In this document: positions 9,393 to 19,496 of the stretch, piece after piece
How the letters are laid out: every line of letters starts with the position of its first letter
Position numbering within the stretch: the first letter of the stretch is position 1
Assembly (NCBI RefSeq): GCF_009756665.1
Contig: NZ_CP037953.1
Coordinates: 3,286,001 to 3,350,000 of the forward strand
DNA from: Permianibacter aggregans
GTDB taxonomy: Bacteria > Pseudomonadota > Gammaproteobacteria > Enterobacterales > Permianibacteraceae
Length of the DNA stretch: 64,000 bases
Direction of reading: 5' to 3'
Translations under genes and position numbers: made by a program
Notes under the pieces: generated by a model
What the model was told of the DNA's origin: nothing
Database searches by the model: none
The model's input: the letters and a program-made list of their open reading frames with translations, nothing else

Positions 9393-9591
9393 TTTGAAGA
9401 TCGGAAGATGACGCCGGGAAGGGCTTCGCAGTCGTTGTCATCTATACTCTTGAGCGCCTGTGCCGTGCTGCAATACTGGCGGCCGCGGACTACCGGAAAA
9501 GCGCGTTTTCTCGCCGTGCGCTGTCAAGAAAGATAATACTAATCAGGCGGTTATCAACTTGGCCGGATAAATATGACAGTGTTCAGGCGCA

Positions 9592-9609
9592 CTGTAACAA
9601 TTCCGTCAC
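9592..9609 (+). promoter_or_regulatory. PhoB box before pstC
   Basis: Reads CTGTAACAATTCCGTCAC: repeats CTGTAAC and CCGTCAC at 11-base spacing. A -10-like TACCAT (9620-9625) begins 10 bases after the box, the usual place when PhoB replaces the -35 element. The pstC ATG is 42 bases after the box. Confidence 0.8.
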
Positions 9610-9651
9610 ATCGAGCCTTTACCATGCCGGCAAGACTACGGGAGCTTCTAC

Positions 9652-11922
9652 ATGTCAGACATTGACGTACGACAACAGGTGCGGGCCTTACTCGATGCCC
9701 AGACCGCCTCGGGCCGTCACGCGCGCCGTCAAGTCAAAGATCGCCTGGCCAAATACGGCATTGCCGTTGGCGGCATTGCGGTCATTTTTGCGGTACTGCT
9801 GATTTTCGGTTACCTGTTTTCCGTGGTGCTGCCGATTTTCGAATCGGCTGAGATGGAAGCGGTTGAGCAGGTGCCGGTGTCGGTCGAGGCCGATTCCCGT
9901 TTTACCCGCACCGATGAATATGGTGAGCTGTTGTTCCAGCTGACGCCGGCGGGCCACATCGAAGTAACCAAGGTCGATAACGGCGCCCGCATCAAGAGTC
10001 AGGTGTTATCGTTGGCCGAGGGGGTAACGCTGGTCAGCGTTGCCACGATCAACCGGCACAGCAAGCTCTACGCGCTGGGCTTTTCCGATCACTCGGTGTT
10101 GTTGGTAACGTTGTCCACCACCGTCAGCTATGACGCCGAGCAGAACCGCACGGTGCATCCGGTCATTGCCTTCCCGTTTGGCGAGCAATTCATTCAATTG
10201 TGGGAAAGTGAAGAGCCGATGTTGGCTTTGGCCGGCGCCGGCGATGAAGAAGAATTCAAGCTGGTGGCGCAAACCAGTGCCCGTAACGTTCAGGTGTTTC
10301 GTTTTGCTGCCGAAACCTCGTTTCTCGATGACAGCATGACGCTGGAGCACGAGCCGGCCGAAGCGCTGAACAGCACCGTCGATATTCGTTTTCTGTTGAT
10401 TGAGCCGGATGGCAATTACTTGTTTGCCGCGTCGGAAGATGGCGCGGTCGAGTCCTGGGATTTGCGCAAATCACCGGCAGAAAAACTGGCGATCACCCGT
10501 TTGACCGCACCCAATGTGCAACTGACTGAACTCGAATTCCTGATGGGCGGCATCTCGCTGTTGGCCGGTGACAGTTCCGGCACCATCACCCAGTGGTTCC
10601 GTCATCGCAATGAATTCAACACCAACGAACTGCGCAAAGTGCGAAGCTTCGAGCTGTCGAAGAATCCGGTAAAAATGATTGTGCCGGAGCCACGTCGCAA
10701 AGGTTTTGTTGCCATCGACGAGCAAGGGCATTTCGGCATTTTCTACACCACCTCGCATCGCAAAGTGTTGGATCAGGATTTGCCGGTGCTGCCGGCGTCG
10801 ATGACGCTGAATTCCAGTTCCAAATTGTTGATCACGGTCGACCCGGATGGTCGTTTGCGCCGTTACGACATCGACAACGAACACCCGGATATTTCCTGGT
10901 CGGCACTGTGGACCAAGGTCTGGTACGAAAGTTACGAAGAGCCAGCTTATACCTGGCAGTCGTCTTCCGGCAGTGATGAGTTCGAACCAAAATTCAACGT
11001 CATGCCGCTGGCATTCGGTACCTTGAAGGCGGCGTTCTACGCGATGATGTTCGCGTTGCCCATCGGCATCTGCGGCGCCATTTTCACCGCCTATTTCATG
11101 GCGCCGGAGATGCGTCAAATGGTCAAGCCGGTGGTGGAAGTGATGGCCTCATTACCATCGGTCATTCTCGGTTTTGTTGCGGGACTCTGGCTGGCGCCTG
11201 TGGTCGAGGACAACCTCGCCGGCACGTTTGCGATTTTGCTGCTGATGCCACTGGTCATGGTCGGCTTTGGTCTGCTGTGGCATCACGCGCCGAAAGGCAT
11301 TCGTCACCTGGTGAAAGACGGTTGGCAGGCGGCACTGTTGTTACCGGTGATCATCCTGGCCGGCTTTCTGCTGTGGCAGTTCGGTTATCTGTTCGAAGAT
11401 TTTGCCTTGAATGGCGACGCGCGTTTTTATCTGACCAACAATATCGGTATCGACTTTGAACAACGCAACGCGCTGATCGTCGGTATCGCGATGGGTTTTG
11501 CCGTCATTCCTATCGTGTTCTCGATTTCCGAAGACGCGATTTTCGGTGTGCCAAAAAGCCTGATCAACGGCTCGTTGGCGCTCGGTGCTTCGCCTTGGCA
11601 AACAATGGTTCGTGTCGTGTTGCCCACCGCCAGCCCAGGCATTTTCTCGGCGGTGATGATTGGCCTTGGCCGCGCCGTTGGTGAGACGATGATCGTGCTG
11701 ATGGCGACCGGTAACACACCAATCATGGAAGCCAATTTGTTCGAAGGTTTGCGTACGCTGTCAGCGAACATCGCCGTGGAAATGCCGGAAGCAGAAGTCG
11801 GCAGTTCGCACTACCGCATCCTGTTCTTGTCGGCGCTGGTGCTGTTCCTGTTCACGCTGATTTTCAACACCGTTGCTGAAACCGTGCGTCAGCGGCTGCG
11901 CAAGCAGTACGGCTCGCTGTAA
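9652..11922 (+). CDS. pstC: Phosphate ABC transporter permease, long form
   Basis: A 756-residue PstC, more than twice the length of E. coli PstC (319). After a transmembrane helix (about 36-60) there is an extra domain of roughly 380 residues with repeated beta-strand units such as GAVESWDLR and SGTITQWFRHR, resembling WD40/propeller blades. By topology it would be periplasmic. The permease domain begins near residue 445 with MPLAFGTLKAAFYA and carries the ATPase-docking loop INGSLALGASPWQTMVRVVLP near 638. Long PstC proteins are known in Pseudomonas and relatives. It is first in pstC-pstA-pstB-phoU-phoB-phoR and acts with PstA, PstB and PstS in high-affinity phosphate import. Confidence 0.93.
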   Translation: MSDIDVRQQVRALLDAQTASGRHARRQVKDRLAKYGIAVGGIAVIFAVLLIFGYLFSVVLPIFESAEMEAVEQVPVSVEADSRFTRTDEYGELLFQLTPAGHIEVTKVDNGARIKSQVLSLAEGVTLVSVATINRHSKLYALGFSDHSVLLVTLSTTVSYDAEQNRTVHPVIAFPFGEQFIQLWESEEPMLALAGAGDEEEFKLVAQTSARNVQVFRFAAETSFLDDSMTLEHEPAEALNSTVDIRFLLIEPDGNYLFAASEDGAVESWDLRKSPAEKLAITRLTAPNVQLTELEFLMGGISLLAGDSSGTITQWFRHRNEFNTNELRKVRSFELSKNPVKMIVPEPRRKGFVAIDEQGHFGIFYTTSHRKVLDQDLPVLPASMTLNSSSKLLITVDPDGRLRRYDIDNEHPDISWSALWTKVWYESYEEPAYTWQSSSGSDEFEPKFNVMPLAFGTLKAAFYAMMFALPIGICGAIFTAYFMAPEMRQMVKPVVEVMASLPSVILGFVAGLWLAPVVEDNLAGTFAILLLMPLVMVGFGLLWHHAPKGIRHLVKDGWQAALLLPVIILAGFLLWQFGYLFEDFALNGDARFYLTNNIGIDFEQRNALIVGIAMGFAVIPIVFSISEDAIFGVPKSLINGSLALGASPWQTMVRVVLPTASPGIFSAVMIGLGRAVGETMIVLMATGNTPIMEANLFEGLRTLSANIAVEMPEAEVGSSHYRILFLSALVLFLFTLIFNTVAETVRQRLRKQYGSL

Positions 11923-11942
11923 ACCGCTGAAGGAGCAAAACG

Positions 11943-13559
11943 ATGCAAGATAAATTTTTCCGCAGCGGCGAACACTGGGTCTGGTTGAACGCCGGCGCCA
12001 TCGCCATCTGTCTGGTGTTGGTCATTGGCCTGTTGCTGCAAATCGCTGTCAATGGCATGGCCCATTTCTGGCCGCACTCGATTGCCGTCATGGACGTGAA
12101 AACCGGCGAGTTGTCCGAGCGTATCGCTGGCGACCTGGTCGACGAAGAAATCGCCATCATTCAGGGCGAAGAAGTTCCGCAGACTCTGGTGCGTGTGGGC
12201 AATCGTGATGTCTATGGCCAGGATTTCCGTTGGATTGCCGATTCCATTATCAAGAACGTGCAATATCCGCAAGAGATCATCGCGCTGGAGCGCAGCGAAT
12301 GGGGCCATTTCTATGGCTTCTTTGTTGATATCGAGTCCGCCGGCGAACGCTTGAACCTTGGTGTTGACTGGCACAGCAAATACGAGGACTTCTTCCAGCG
12401 CGCCGAAGGCCTGCATGATCGGGTCAAAGAAATCGAAAGCAACGAAGTGCGTGACATCAATCACGAGCTGGAAGAGTTGCGTTTGGAAGAGCGCCGGATG
12501 CAGCTGAATAATGTCAGCGACCCGGTTCGTCTGGCCGAAATTGAGGAGCAGCGCAAAGCGCTGCAAGCCGACTTCGCCGTTGTTCAGGATGAGCTTGGCG
12601 CACTGTATCAGCAACTGGCGCGCGACGTCATGATTGTGCGCACCGCCGAAGGTAATGAGCGCCGGATTCCGTTCGAGAAAATCGTTCGGCTGTATCAGCC
12701 GAATGCGATGAATATATTGGAAAAAATCGGCCATTACTTTGCCAAAGTCTGGGAATTTCTGTCCGATGAACCGCGTGAATCGAATACCGAAGGTGGCGTG
12801 TTTCCGGCCATTTTCGGCACCGTCACAATGGTGCTGTTGATGTCGATTATCGTCACGCCGTTCGGCGTCGTCGCTGCCGTGTATTTGAGTGAGTACGCCA
12901 AGCAAGGTACCGTCGTTCGCATCATCCGTATCGCCGTCAACAACCTGGCCGGTGTGCCATCGATTGTTTACGGTGTGTTTGGTTTGGGCTTCTTCGTTTA
13001 CTACATGGGCGGTGCCATTGATAACGCCTTCTTCCCGGAAGCGAAACCGGCACCGACCTTTGGTACCTCCGGTTTGCTGTGGGCGTCGTTGACGCTGGCA
13101 CTGCTGACCTTGCCGGTGGTCATTGTCTCCACTGAAGAAGGTCTGGCGCGTATTCCGAAAGCGATTCGTGAAGGCTCGCTGGCACTCGGCGCCACCAAAA
13201 TTGAAACGCTGTGGCGCACGGTACTGCCGATGGCGAGCCCGGCGATGATGACCGGCTTGATTCTGGCCGTGGCCCGTGCCGCTGGTGAAGTGGCGCCGTT
13301 GATGCTGGTCGGCGTGGTCAAGCTGGCTCCGACGTTGCCAATCGATGCCACCGCACCGTTCCTGCACCTGGAGCGTAAATTCATGCACCTCGGTTTTCAT
13401 ATTTACGATGTCGGCTTCCAGAGCCCGAACGTCGAAGCGGCCCGGCCGCTGGTGTACGCCTCGGCCTTGTTGCTGGTGGCCGTTACCATTTTGCTGAACG
13501 TCGCCGCAATCAAAATTCGTAATCGCCTGCGCGAAAAATACAAGTCATTGGAACACTGA
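11943..13559 (+). CDS. pstA: Phosphate ABC transporter permease, long form
   Basis: A 538-residue PstA (E. coli about 296). An N-terminal membrane helix (about 15-38) is followed by an extra region that includes a Glu/Arg-rich coiled coil (about 152-226), then the permease domain from about residue 275, with the docking loop [22 protein letters not shown] near 408. The protein ends [12 protein letters not shown]. It begins 20 bases after pstC with AAGGAG before the ATG. The enlarged extracytoplasmic parts of PstC and PstA go together, as in other long-form Pst systems, and may contact each other or PstS; that last point is inference. Confidence 0.93.
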   Translation: MQDKFFRSGEHWVWLNAGAIAICLVLVIGLLLQIAVNGMAHFWPHSIAVMDVKTGELSERIAGDLVDEEIAIIQGEEVPQTLVRVGNRDVYGQDFRWIADSIIKNVQYPQEIIALERSEWGHFYGFFVDIESAGERLNLGVDWHSKYEDFFQRAEGLHDRVKEIESNEVRDINHELEELRLEERRMQLNNVSDPVRLAEIEEQRKALQADFAVVQDELGALYQQLARDVMIVRTAEGNERRIPFEKIVRLYQPNAMNILEKIGHYFAKVWEFLSDEPRESNTEGGVFPAIFGTVTMVLLMSIIVTPFGVVAAVYLSEYAKQGTVVRIIRIAVNNLAGVPSIVYGVFGLGFFVYYMGGAIDNAFFPEAKPAPTFGTSGLLWASLTLALLTLPVVIVSTEEGLARIPKAIREGSLALGATKIETLWRTVLPMASPAMMTGLILAVARAAGEVAPLMLVGVVKLAPTLPIDATAPFLHLERKFMHLGFHIYDVGFQSPNVEAARPLVYASALLLVAVTILLNVAAIKIRNRLREKYKSLEH

Positions 13560-13573
13560 TCAGGAGCACATTG

Positions 13574-14404
13574 ATGAACGCCACTACCGATTCCAAAATC
13601 GATACCAATGTGCTGCGGGAAGGTCCGGAGCGAAAGCGTATTGAAGACGAGAAAATTGCCATTCAGGTCCGTGATCTGAAACTGTACTACGGTGAAAAAC
13701 GCGCGCTGAATGGTATCGATCTGCCGATCGCCGAAAAACGCGTGACCGCTTTTATCGGTCCCTCGGGTTGCGGCAAGTCCACGCTGTTGCGCTGTTTCAA
13801 CCGGATGAACGATCTGGTCGACGGCGTGCGTATCGAAGGCGAGCTGTCGATCAACGGCCGCAATATTTACGGCAAGGATGTCAACGTCGCTGAACTGCGC
13901 CGTAACGTCGGCATGGTGTTCCAGAAGCCGAACCCCTTCCCGAAATCGATTTACGAAAACGTCGCCTACGGTCTACGCCTGCAGGGCATCAACAAGCGTC
14001 GGGTGCTCGATGAAGTGGTCGAGTGGGCGTTGAAAGGCGCCGCACTCTGGGACGAAGTCAAAGACCGCTTGCACGATAATGCGCTCGGCCTTTCCGGTGG
14101 TCAGCAGCAGCGTCTGTGTATCGCTCGCGCCATTGCTGTGCAACCGCAAGTGCTGCTGCTGGACGAGCCGGCCTCAGCGCTCGACCCGATTTCGACCTTG
14201 AAGATCGAAGAACTGATCAACGAACTGAAGAACGACTACACGATCGTCATCGTTACCCACAACATGCAGCAGGCGGCTCGTGTTTCCGATTACACCGCGT
14301 TCATGTACCTGGGTGACATGATCGAATACACCGACACCGACACGATTTTCACCAATCCGTCGGAGAAGCAAACGGAAGACTATATCACCGGACGATACGG
14401 CTAA
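13574..14404 (+). CDS. pstB: Phosphate ABC transporter ATPase
   Basis: A 276-residue PstB. Walker A is GPSGCGKST near residue 62, the signature [14 protein letters not shown], and Walker [33 protein letters not shown] is diagnostic for PstB. The start at 13574 is chosen over the TTG one codon earlier because CAGGAG (13561-13566) is spaced 7 bases from it. About 20 residues precede the usual PstB start. It energises phosphate import and, with PhoU, relays transporter state to PhoR. Confidence 0.96.
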   Translation: MNATTDSKIDTNVLREGPERKRIEDEKIAIQVRDLKLYYGEKRALNGIDLPIAEKRVTAFIGPSGCGKSTLLRCFNRMNDLVDGVRIEGELSINGRNIYGKDVNVAELRRNVGMVFQKPNPFPKSIYENVAYGLRLQGINKRRVLDEVVEWALKGAALWDEVKDRLHDNALGLSGGQQQRLCIARAIAVQPQVLLLDEPASALDPISTLKIEELINELKNDYTIVIVTHNMQQAARVSDYTAFMYLGDMIEYTDTDTIFTNPSEKQTEDYITGRYG

Positions 14405-14462
14405 GCTTGGTTGTAGCAAGGCAATACCGTACAGAGCAATAGCGCAACAGGAGTGAATGAAC

Positions 14463-15182
14463 ATGCCGACAGAAAGCGGACAACTGGGCCAACATATTTC
14501 GCGCCAGTTCAATGAAGATTTGGAACACCTGCGTCAGCGCGTGCTGGCCATGGGTGGTTTGGTCGAAGAACAAATTGCCGACGCCGTCACGGCGTTGATT
14601 ACTTTCGATACCGACGCGGCGCAAGCGGTGATCACCCGCGACAACCAAGTCGATGCCTTCGAAGTGGAAATCGACGATCAGTGCACCAAGACGCTGGCCA
14701 AGCGTCAGCCAACGGCCGGTGACTTGCGGCTGATTGTTGCCATCATGAAAACCATTACCGACCTGGAGCGGATGGGCGACGAAGCGGAAAAAATTGCCCG
14801 TATGGCCGTGCACATTTCCGAAAACAGCGACCCAACCCGCCCGGTCAAACAGCATTACGGCGCCATTTCCCATTTTGGTGATCATGTTCGGCAAACCTTG
14901 CGCGCCGCGCTCGATGCGTTTGCGCGCCTGGATGTCAACTCGGCCACCAAAGCGGCGCGCGATGAACGCCAGTCCGATGCCGAATACGATGCCATCGCCC
15001 GTCAGGTACTGACTTACATGTTCGAGAATCCGCGCAATATTTCTCCGGGACTCGATGTCATGTGGTCGGCGCGTGCGTTGGAGCGCATTGGTGACCATAC
15101 CCGCAATATCTGTGAGTACGTCGTGTACATGGTACAGGGCAAAGACGTACGGCACGCTGCCAGCGACGAAGACAAAGTCTGA
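14463..15182 (+). CDS. phoU: Phosphate-signalling protein PhoU
   Basis: A 239-residue all-helical protein with the two three-helix repeats of PhoU. The metal-binding motif type is visible in MKTITDLERMGDEAEKIARMA and, in the second half, ALERIGDHTRNICEYVVYM. Start: ATG at 14463 lies 9 bases after ACAGGAG, whereas the in-frame ATG at 14457 is only 3 bases after it. PhoU dampens PhoR kinase activity when Pst is working and phosphate is plentiful. The gene sits between pstB and phoB in the same direction. Confidence 0.96.
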   Translation: MPTESGQLGQHISRQFNEDLEHLRQRVLAMGGLVEEQIADAVTALITFDTDAAQAVITRDNQVDAFEVEIDDQCTKTLAKRQPTAGDLRLIVAIMKTITDLERMGDEAEKIARMAVHISENSDPTRPVKQHYGAISHFGDHVRQTLRAALDAFARLDVNSATKAARDERQSDAEYDAIARQVLTYMFENPRNISPGLDVMWSARALERIGDHTRNICEYVVYMVQGKDVRHAASDEDKV

Positions 15183-15206
15183 ACGTCAGAAAGACAGGAG
15201 CTTTGA

Positions 15207-15902
15207 ATGAGCGCCAAACTGCTCGTAGTGGAGGACGAACGCGATATCCGTGACATGCTGGTATTCGCGTTGGAAGAAGCAGGATTTACCGTCGAGGAGG
15301 CGAGCACGGCTGAACGTGCATTGTCGCTGTTGCAAGATGGTTTTGTGCCGGACATGTTGTTGATTGACTGGATGTTGCCCGGCGCCAATGGCGTTGAGCT
15401 GGCGCGTCGTGTACGTCAGAAAACCGAGTTTGAACAAACGCCGATTATCATGCTGACCGCACGCGGTGAAGAGGATGATCGGGTCAAAGGCCTGGAAGCC
15501 GGTGCCGATGACTACGTGGTCAAACCGTTTTCACCGCGTGAACTGATCGCCCGTATTCGTGCGGTACTTCGCCGTAGCGGTCATACGGTCGCGCCCGATG
15601 AAATGATCGAAATCGGCCCGCTGCGCATGGATTTGGCCAGTCACCGGGTATCGGTAAAAAACGAAACACTGAAACTCGGGCCAACCGAGTATCGCTTGCT
15701 GCAGTTTTTCATGGAGCATCCGGAGCGCGTGTTCTCGCGAGCACAACTGCTCGACGCGGTCTGGGGCCATCAGGTTGTTGTCGAAGAGCGCACCGTTGAT
15801 GTGCATATGCGTCGCCTGCGCAAAGCGCTGGAGCCAGCCGGTGTCCAGGATTTCGTGCAGACGGTGCGCGGTTCCGGCTACCGGTTTTCGGACAAGCCGT
15901 AA
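15207..15902 (+). CDS. phoB: Response regulator of the phosphate regulon
   Basis: A 231-residue OmpR/PhoB-family regulator. The receiver domain has acidic residues E9-D10, phospho-acceptor D54 in LLIDWMLPG, and K in DDYVVKPFSPRELIARI. The winged-helix DNA-binding domain (about 130-228) has the recognition region VVEERTVDVHMRRLRKAL. An E. coli-like PhoB sequence is recognisable throughout. It is preceded by AGGAG and overlaps phoR by one base. The likely targets are the 11-bp repeats found in this same window. Confidence 0.97.
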   Translation: MSAKLLVVEDERDIRDMLVFALEEAGFTVEEASTAERALSLLQDGFVPDMLLIDWMLPGANGVELARRVRQKTEFEQTPIIMLTARGEEDDRVKGLEAGADDYVVKPFSPRELIARIRAVLRRSGHTVAPDEMIEIGPLRMDLASHRVSVKNETLKLGPTEYRLLQFFMEHPERVFSRAQLLDAVWGHQVVVEERTVDVHMRRLRKALEPAGVQDFVQTVRGSGYRFSDKP

Positions 15903-17230
15903 TGAAACGTTCAGAGAATCCGTTTCGCGAATTCTGGATTTTCGGCGCTTATTTGCTCATTGGCTGGTTGATCACCCAGAATTTCGATCAGGGCAGAACG
16001 TTCCTGATCGCCAGTCTGCTGGCTTATCTGGCCTGGCATTTGTACCACGCCGTCAAGCTGATGTTCTGGCTCAGTGATTCGATAGGACCGGTGCCCGAGG
16101 AAGTACCGGGTATCTGGAACGAAATTTTTCATTTGTTGTATTTGCGCCGACGTCAGCGCCAGCAAATGAAGAAACGTTTGGTCGGCGTTATTGCCGAATT
16201 TCGTGATTCCGCCAATTCGCTGCCGGAAGCGGCCATTGCCGTTGATGCCAACGGCGAAATCGTCTGGTTCAATAAAGCCGCGCAAGGCTTGCTCGGTTTG
16301 ATGCCGCAGCGTGATGTCGGCCAACGCATTTCCAATTTGATTCGGCACCCGAATTTTGTCGAGTTTGAATCCTCGCCGACATCGAACAAGGCATTGATTC
16401 TGCCATCGCCGAATGATCCAAATGTCATGCTCAGTTTCCGCTTCAGTCCCTATCGGGCCAGACAGCGCTTGCTGATGGTGCGCGATGTCAGCCGGCTGAC
16501 CCGGCTGGAACAGATGCGCAAGGACTTCGTCGCCAATGTTTCGCATGAATTGCGCACGCCGGTGACAGTGCTGATCGGTTATCTGGAAACGATGCTCAGC
16601 AGCGGCGATGAAAAACTGGCGCGTTATCAACGCCCGCTGGCACAGATGCAGGCACAGACCAAACGGATGAGTGCCATCGTCGATGACCTGCTGCTGCTGT
16701 CGCGGCTCGATGACGAACGCACCCGTTTGGCCCAGGAAGAAGTCGATGTGCCGTCATTGGTGTGCATGATGGTTGAAGACGCCAGGATTTTGTCCGGCGA
16801 AGCCCAGCATCAAATCGAAGCGGAAATTGAAACTCAGGTTGGATTGTCCGGCGCACCGAAGGAATTGCAGAGCGCGTTCTGGAACCTGGTGTCCAATGCT
16901 GTGCGTTACACCCCAACGGGCGGTCAGATTACGTTGCGCTGGTATATCGATACCCAGCGGCAGGTTCGCTTTGAGGTGCGTGACACCGGCCCCGGTATTG
17001 AGGCCCACCATATTCCGCGCCTGACCGAACGCTTCTATCGCGTCGATGCCGGCCGCTCGCGCGAAGTCGGTGGCACTGGCCTTGGCCTTGCCATCGTCAA
17101 GCATGTGTTGGAGCGCCATGGCGGCTATCTGGACATCCATAGCGTGGTTGGTCAGGGCAGTACGTTCGCCTGTGTGTTCCCGCCGGTGCGACAAACCGCG
17201 CCGCGCGCTGCCAGCAATAAATCAGCCTAA
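15902..17230 (+). CDS. phoR: Phosphate regulon sensor kinase
   Basis: A 442-residue PhoR. Two closely spaced hydrophobic helices (about 12-25 and 33-55) have almost no periplasmic loop, as in E. coli PhoR, which senses through Pst/PhoU rather than by binding phosphate. A charged linker and a PAS domain (about 95-200) follow, then the dimerisation domain with H215 in NVSHELRTPVTVL, and the ATPase domain with N box (FWNLVSNAVRYT), G1 (DTGPGI) and G2 (GGTGLGLAIVK). Its ATG overlaps the phoB stop (TAATG), so the two are translationally coupled. Confidence 0.97.
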   Translation: MKRSENPFREFWIFGAYLLIGWLITQNFDQGRTFLIASLLAYLAWHLYHAVKLMFWLSDSIGPVPEEVPGIWNEIFHLLYLRRRQRQQMKKRLVGVIAEFRDSANSLPEAAIAVDANGEIVWFNKAAQGLLGLMPQRDVGQRISNLIRHPNFVEFESSPTSNKALILPSPNDPNVMLSFRFSPYRARQRLLMVRDVSRLTRLEQMRKDFVANVSHELRTPVTVLIGYLETMLSSGDEKLARYQRPLAQMQAQTKRMSAIVDDLLLLSRLDDERTRLAQEEVDVPSLVCMMVEDARILSGEAQHQIEAEIETQVGLSGAPKELQSAFWNLVSNAVRYTPTGGQITLRWYIDTQRQVRFEVRDTGPGIEAHHIPRLTERFYRVDAGRSREVGGTGLGLAIVKHVLERHGGYLDIHSVVGQGSTFACVFPPVRQTAPRAASNKSA

Positions 17231-17248
17231 GTTACCGACGGCTCACCG

Positions 17249-17300
17249 CTGTCATGCAAGCTGTCATAAAACAGAAATATGGTTTTCATAAATCTGTCAG
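17249..17300 (+). promoter_or_regulatory. Tandem PhoB sites before pstS
   Basis: Four units in perfect 11-base register begin at 17261, 17272, 17283 and 17294 (CTGTCAT, CAGAAAT, TTTTCAT, CTGTCAG). A further CTGTCAT at 17249 is 12 bases before the first. A -10-like TAAAGT (17311-17316) follows 10 bases after the last unit. This gives pstS its own PhoB-driven promoter, even though it lies after phoR. Confidence 0.87.
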
Positions 17301-17344
17301 CAAGGGTCGTTAAAGTGAGTCGACCCCAACATGAGGAGGAAGTT

Positions 17345-18322
17345 ATGAAGTTTGTGAAGACACTCGTTTGCTCGTTCAGCGCCGTCGCGTTGTCGGTAGC
17401 AAGCGTCGTTTCGGCCGACGACAGCAAAGTCGACCCCGCGTTACCTACATATCAAAAAGTCAGCGGTGTATCCGGCAACCTGTCTTCCATCGGTTCCGAC
17501 ACCCTGAACAACCTGATGACCTTCTGGGCCGAAGCCTTCCGCAAGGAATACCCGAACGTCAACGTTCAGATCGAAGGCAAAGGTTCTTCCACGGCGCCGC
17601 CGGCCCTGACTGAAGCCACCGCCACGTTCGGCCCGATGAGCCGTGCGATGAAAGCCAACGAAATCGCCGCGTTTGAAGCCAAACACGGCTACAAGCCGAC
17701 CAAGATTGCTGTTGCCATCGATGCGCTGGCCGTGTTCGTGCACAAAGACAACCCGATCAAAGGCCTGAGCATGCAACAGGTCGACGCCATCTTCTCGAAG
17801 AACCGCAAATGCGGCGCCGACAAGGGCATCGACACTTGGGGTGATGCCGGCGTAAGCGGCAACCTGGCGAAAGAAAAAATCACGATGTACGGCCGTAACT
17901 CGGTATCCGGTACCTACGGTTATTTCAAGGAAGAAGCGCTGTGCAAAGGTGACTTCAAAGACACCGTTGCCGAGCAACCAGGCTCCGCTTCCGTTGTGCA
18001 ATCGATTGCCGGTTCGTTGAACGCTATCGGTTATTCGGGCATCGGCTACAAAACTTCCGGCGTACGCGCTCTGCCGCTGTCTGACAAAGACTTCAGCGGT
18101 TACGTCGAAGCCTCTCCGGAAAACGCCATTGAAGGCAAATACCCGCTGTCACGCTTCCTGTACGTTTACGTCAACAAGAAGCCGAACCAGCCGCTGGCTC
18201 CGCTGGAAGCGGAATTCATCAAGATGGTGATGTCGAAGCAGGGTCAGGAAATCGTTGTCAAAGACGGTTACATCCCGCTGCCAGCCAGCGTCGCCGCCAA
18301 GCAAGTGGCGCTGATCAAGTAA
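17345..18322 (+). CDS. pstS: Periplasmic phosphate-binding protein
   Basis: A 325-residue PstS-type protein with signal peptide [24 protein letters not shown]. The phosphate-binding loops are recognisable as [23 protein letters not shown] and [14 protein letters not shown]. The start follows GAGGAGGA closely; the frame is open back to 17279, but that part holds the promoter. Unlike E. coli, the gene lies at the distal end of the cluster after phoR and is separately promoted, which allows much higher expression of the binding protein than of the membrane parts. A strong terminator follows. Confidence 0.96.
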   Translation: MKFVKTLVCSFSAVALSVASVVSADDSKVDPALPTYQKVSGVSGNLSSIGSDTLNNLMTFWAEAFRKEYPNVNVQIEGKGSSTAPPALTEATATFGPMSRAMKANEIAAFEAKHGYKPTKIAVAIDALAVFVHKDNPIKGLSMQQVDAIFSKNRKCGADKGIDTWGDAGVSGNLAKEKITMYGRNSVSGTYGYFKEEALCKGDFKDTVAEQPGSASVVQSIAGSLNAIGYSGIGYKTSGVRALPLSDKDFSGYVEASPENAIEGKYPLSRFLYVYVNKKPNQPLAPLEAEFIKMVMSKQGQEIVVKDGYIPLPASVAAKQVALIK

Positions 18323-18354
18323 GTCTGATTCATCTACGTTGTTGCTCCGTTTTG

Positions 18355-18380
18355 ACCCCGGCTTCGGCCGGGGTTTTTTA
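18355..18380 (+). terminator. Rho-independent terminator of pstS
   Basis: CCCCGGC (18356-18362), loop TTCG, GCCGGGG (18367-18373), then TTTTTT. A stable UUCG-type tetraloop. Confidence 0.95.
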
Positions 18381-18932
18381 TTTCCCCAGGACTTGCTCCT
18401 GGGTAGGTCTGAATTCATTCGGACAACGGCCTGCATCAACGCCACATCCATATAGGCTCGGATTTGTCCGGACGTAGTCGAAATGTCGTTAACGCCCGCG
18501 TAAATGTGCGAATGATTCCGCACCTACTCAATCCACACTCAGGCGCAACGCTTTACGCAACTGCGTCCGTAAAAATTCACACCCATCCTCCCACTTCGTA
18601 ACAGAACGCTGCCCATGCGCGCAAAAGTCCACATTGTTTGTTTACTGATGAAGTTTGGCGTGCTCGATATCGCTTTGCATTATCTGGTTATCGCCATAGG
18701 TGGTGGAGGACCGTTTTTCGGATTCGTGGCGTTGATGTTGAATAATTGGTTGATAGAGGGAGGGGTAAATCGTCTGCCATTCACACCGTATAAGTTTCTG
18801 ATGCGGTGCTCATAACCTACAAAACCCATGTGCACCGCTTATGGAGCACTGTCAGATTGAGGCCTGAGTTTCGAAAACCGTTTTTCTTAAATTTTGCAAC
18901 CAGGGGTGTACCAATCTTGGCATCAAGAAATC
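18381..18932. other. Gap without a supported gene
   Basis: No recognisable gene. A 66-codon open frame at 18615-18815 (plus strand) encodes one hydrophobic stretch but has no ribosome-binding site and no recognisable family, so it is not called. An inverted repeat CCCAGGA/TCCTGGG is visible at 18385-18401. Confidence 0.5.
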
Positions 18933-19496
18933 TCATAACGCTCGTACGTACTGCAGTTTCTCTGATTCTCGAAATTCACTCCGCAGAATGTTAGTAGTCT
19001 CAGTGAAGTTATCTCGTATGGATTCCAGCGTCCAGGATTGGCTCGCTGAGCCAAAACCTAGTGCCGTCGAGGATTTTGCATGCATGTCGATAAGGTAGTA
19101 AGCCTTGCCAGGTTCCAGTAGAAAACGTTTTGTCAACTTGGAGGGGGGGAACATATTCTCTGCGATAGCATTGTTCGTGGCGCTTGCATAAACCAACCCT
19201 TTTACCTTGTACTCACCAGGTTCCAATGAGATAAGAGTCGGCTTTCTGTCCGTTGAAAAAGGCATATTTGTTCGTTTTTTTGTTTTCAGGTTCTCGATGA
19301 TCAATCCCATATTCATGTGTAGCGCGCCTTTAGAATCCTCAAGGTAGAACTGTCCGTAGACGTAAGACTTTTCGCCGCTCAAGGCTTCATCCGGTTTCTG
19401 CGTAGGTGCAAAGCTAACACAGCCACTCAGTATCGTTGTTATGATCAACGAGTAAATGATGCGCATGGATTTCACACTCGCCAGTCTTTCCTGCAT
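18933..19496 (-). CDS. Predicted lipoprotein of unknown function
   Basis: A 187-residue protein. The start is set at the ATG ending at 19496 because GAGGAGGG lies just before it; this gives MQERLASVKSMRIIYSLIIT and then the lipobox LSGC, so Cys is about residue 26. The mature part is beta-rich, with SYVYGQFYLED, a segment SLEPGEYKVKGLVYAS and LLEPGKAYYLIDMHA, a pattern seen in exported carboxypeptidase-regulatory-like or DUF2846-type domains. I do not recognise a family with confidence. The region is visibly richer in A and T than its neighbours, so it may be acquired. Confidence 0.72.
   Translation of the reverse strand: MQERLASVKSMRIIYSLIITTILSGCVSFAPTQKPDEALSGEKSYVYGQFYLEDSKGALHMNMGLIIENLKTKKRTNMPFSTDRKPTLISLEPGEYKVKGLVYASATNNAIAENMFPPSKLTKRFLLEPGKAYYLIDMHAKSSTALGFGSASQSWTLESIRDNFTETTNILRSEFRESEKLQYVRAL

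Noticed and set aside
11889-13400. 503-codon minus-strand frame opposite pstA
   Set aside because: Its protein is rich in His, Gln and Arg with no domain; pstA is unmistakable.
18615-18815. 66-codon possible small membrane protein
   Set aside because: No ribosome-binding site, no family, in a stretch with no other gene sign. It may be real but cannot be supported.
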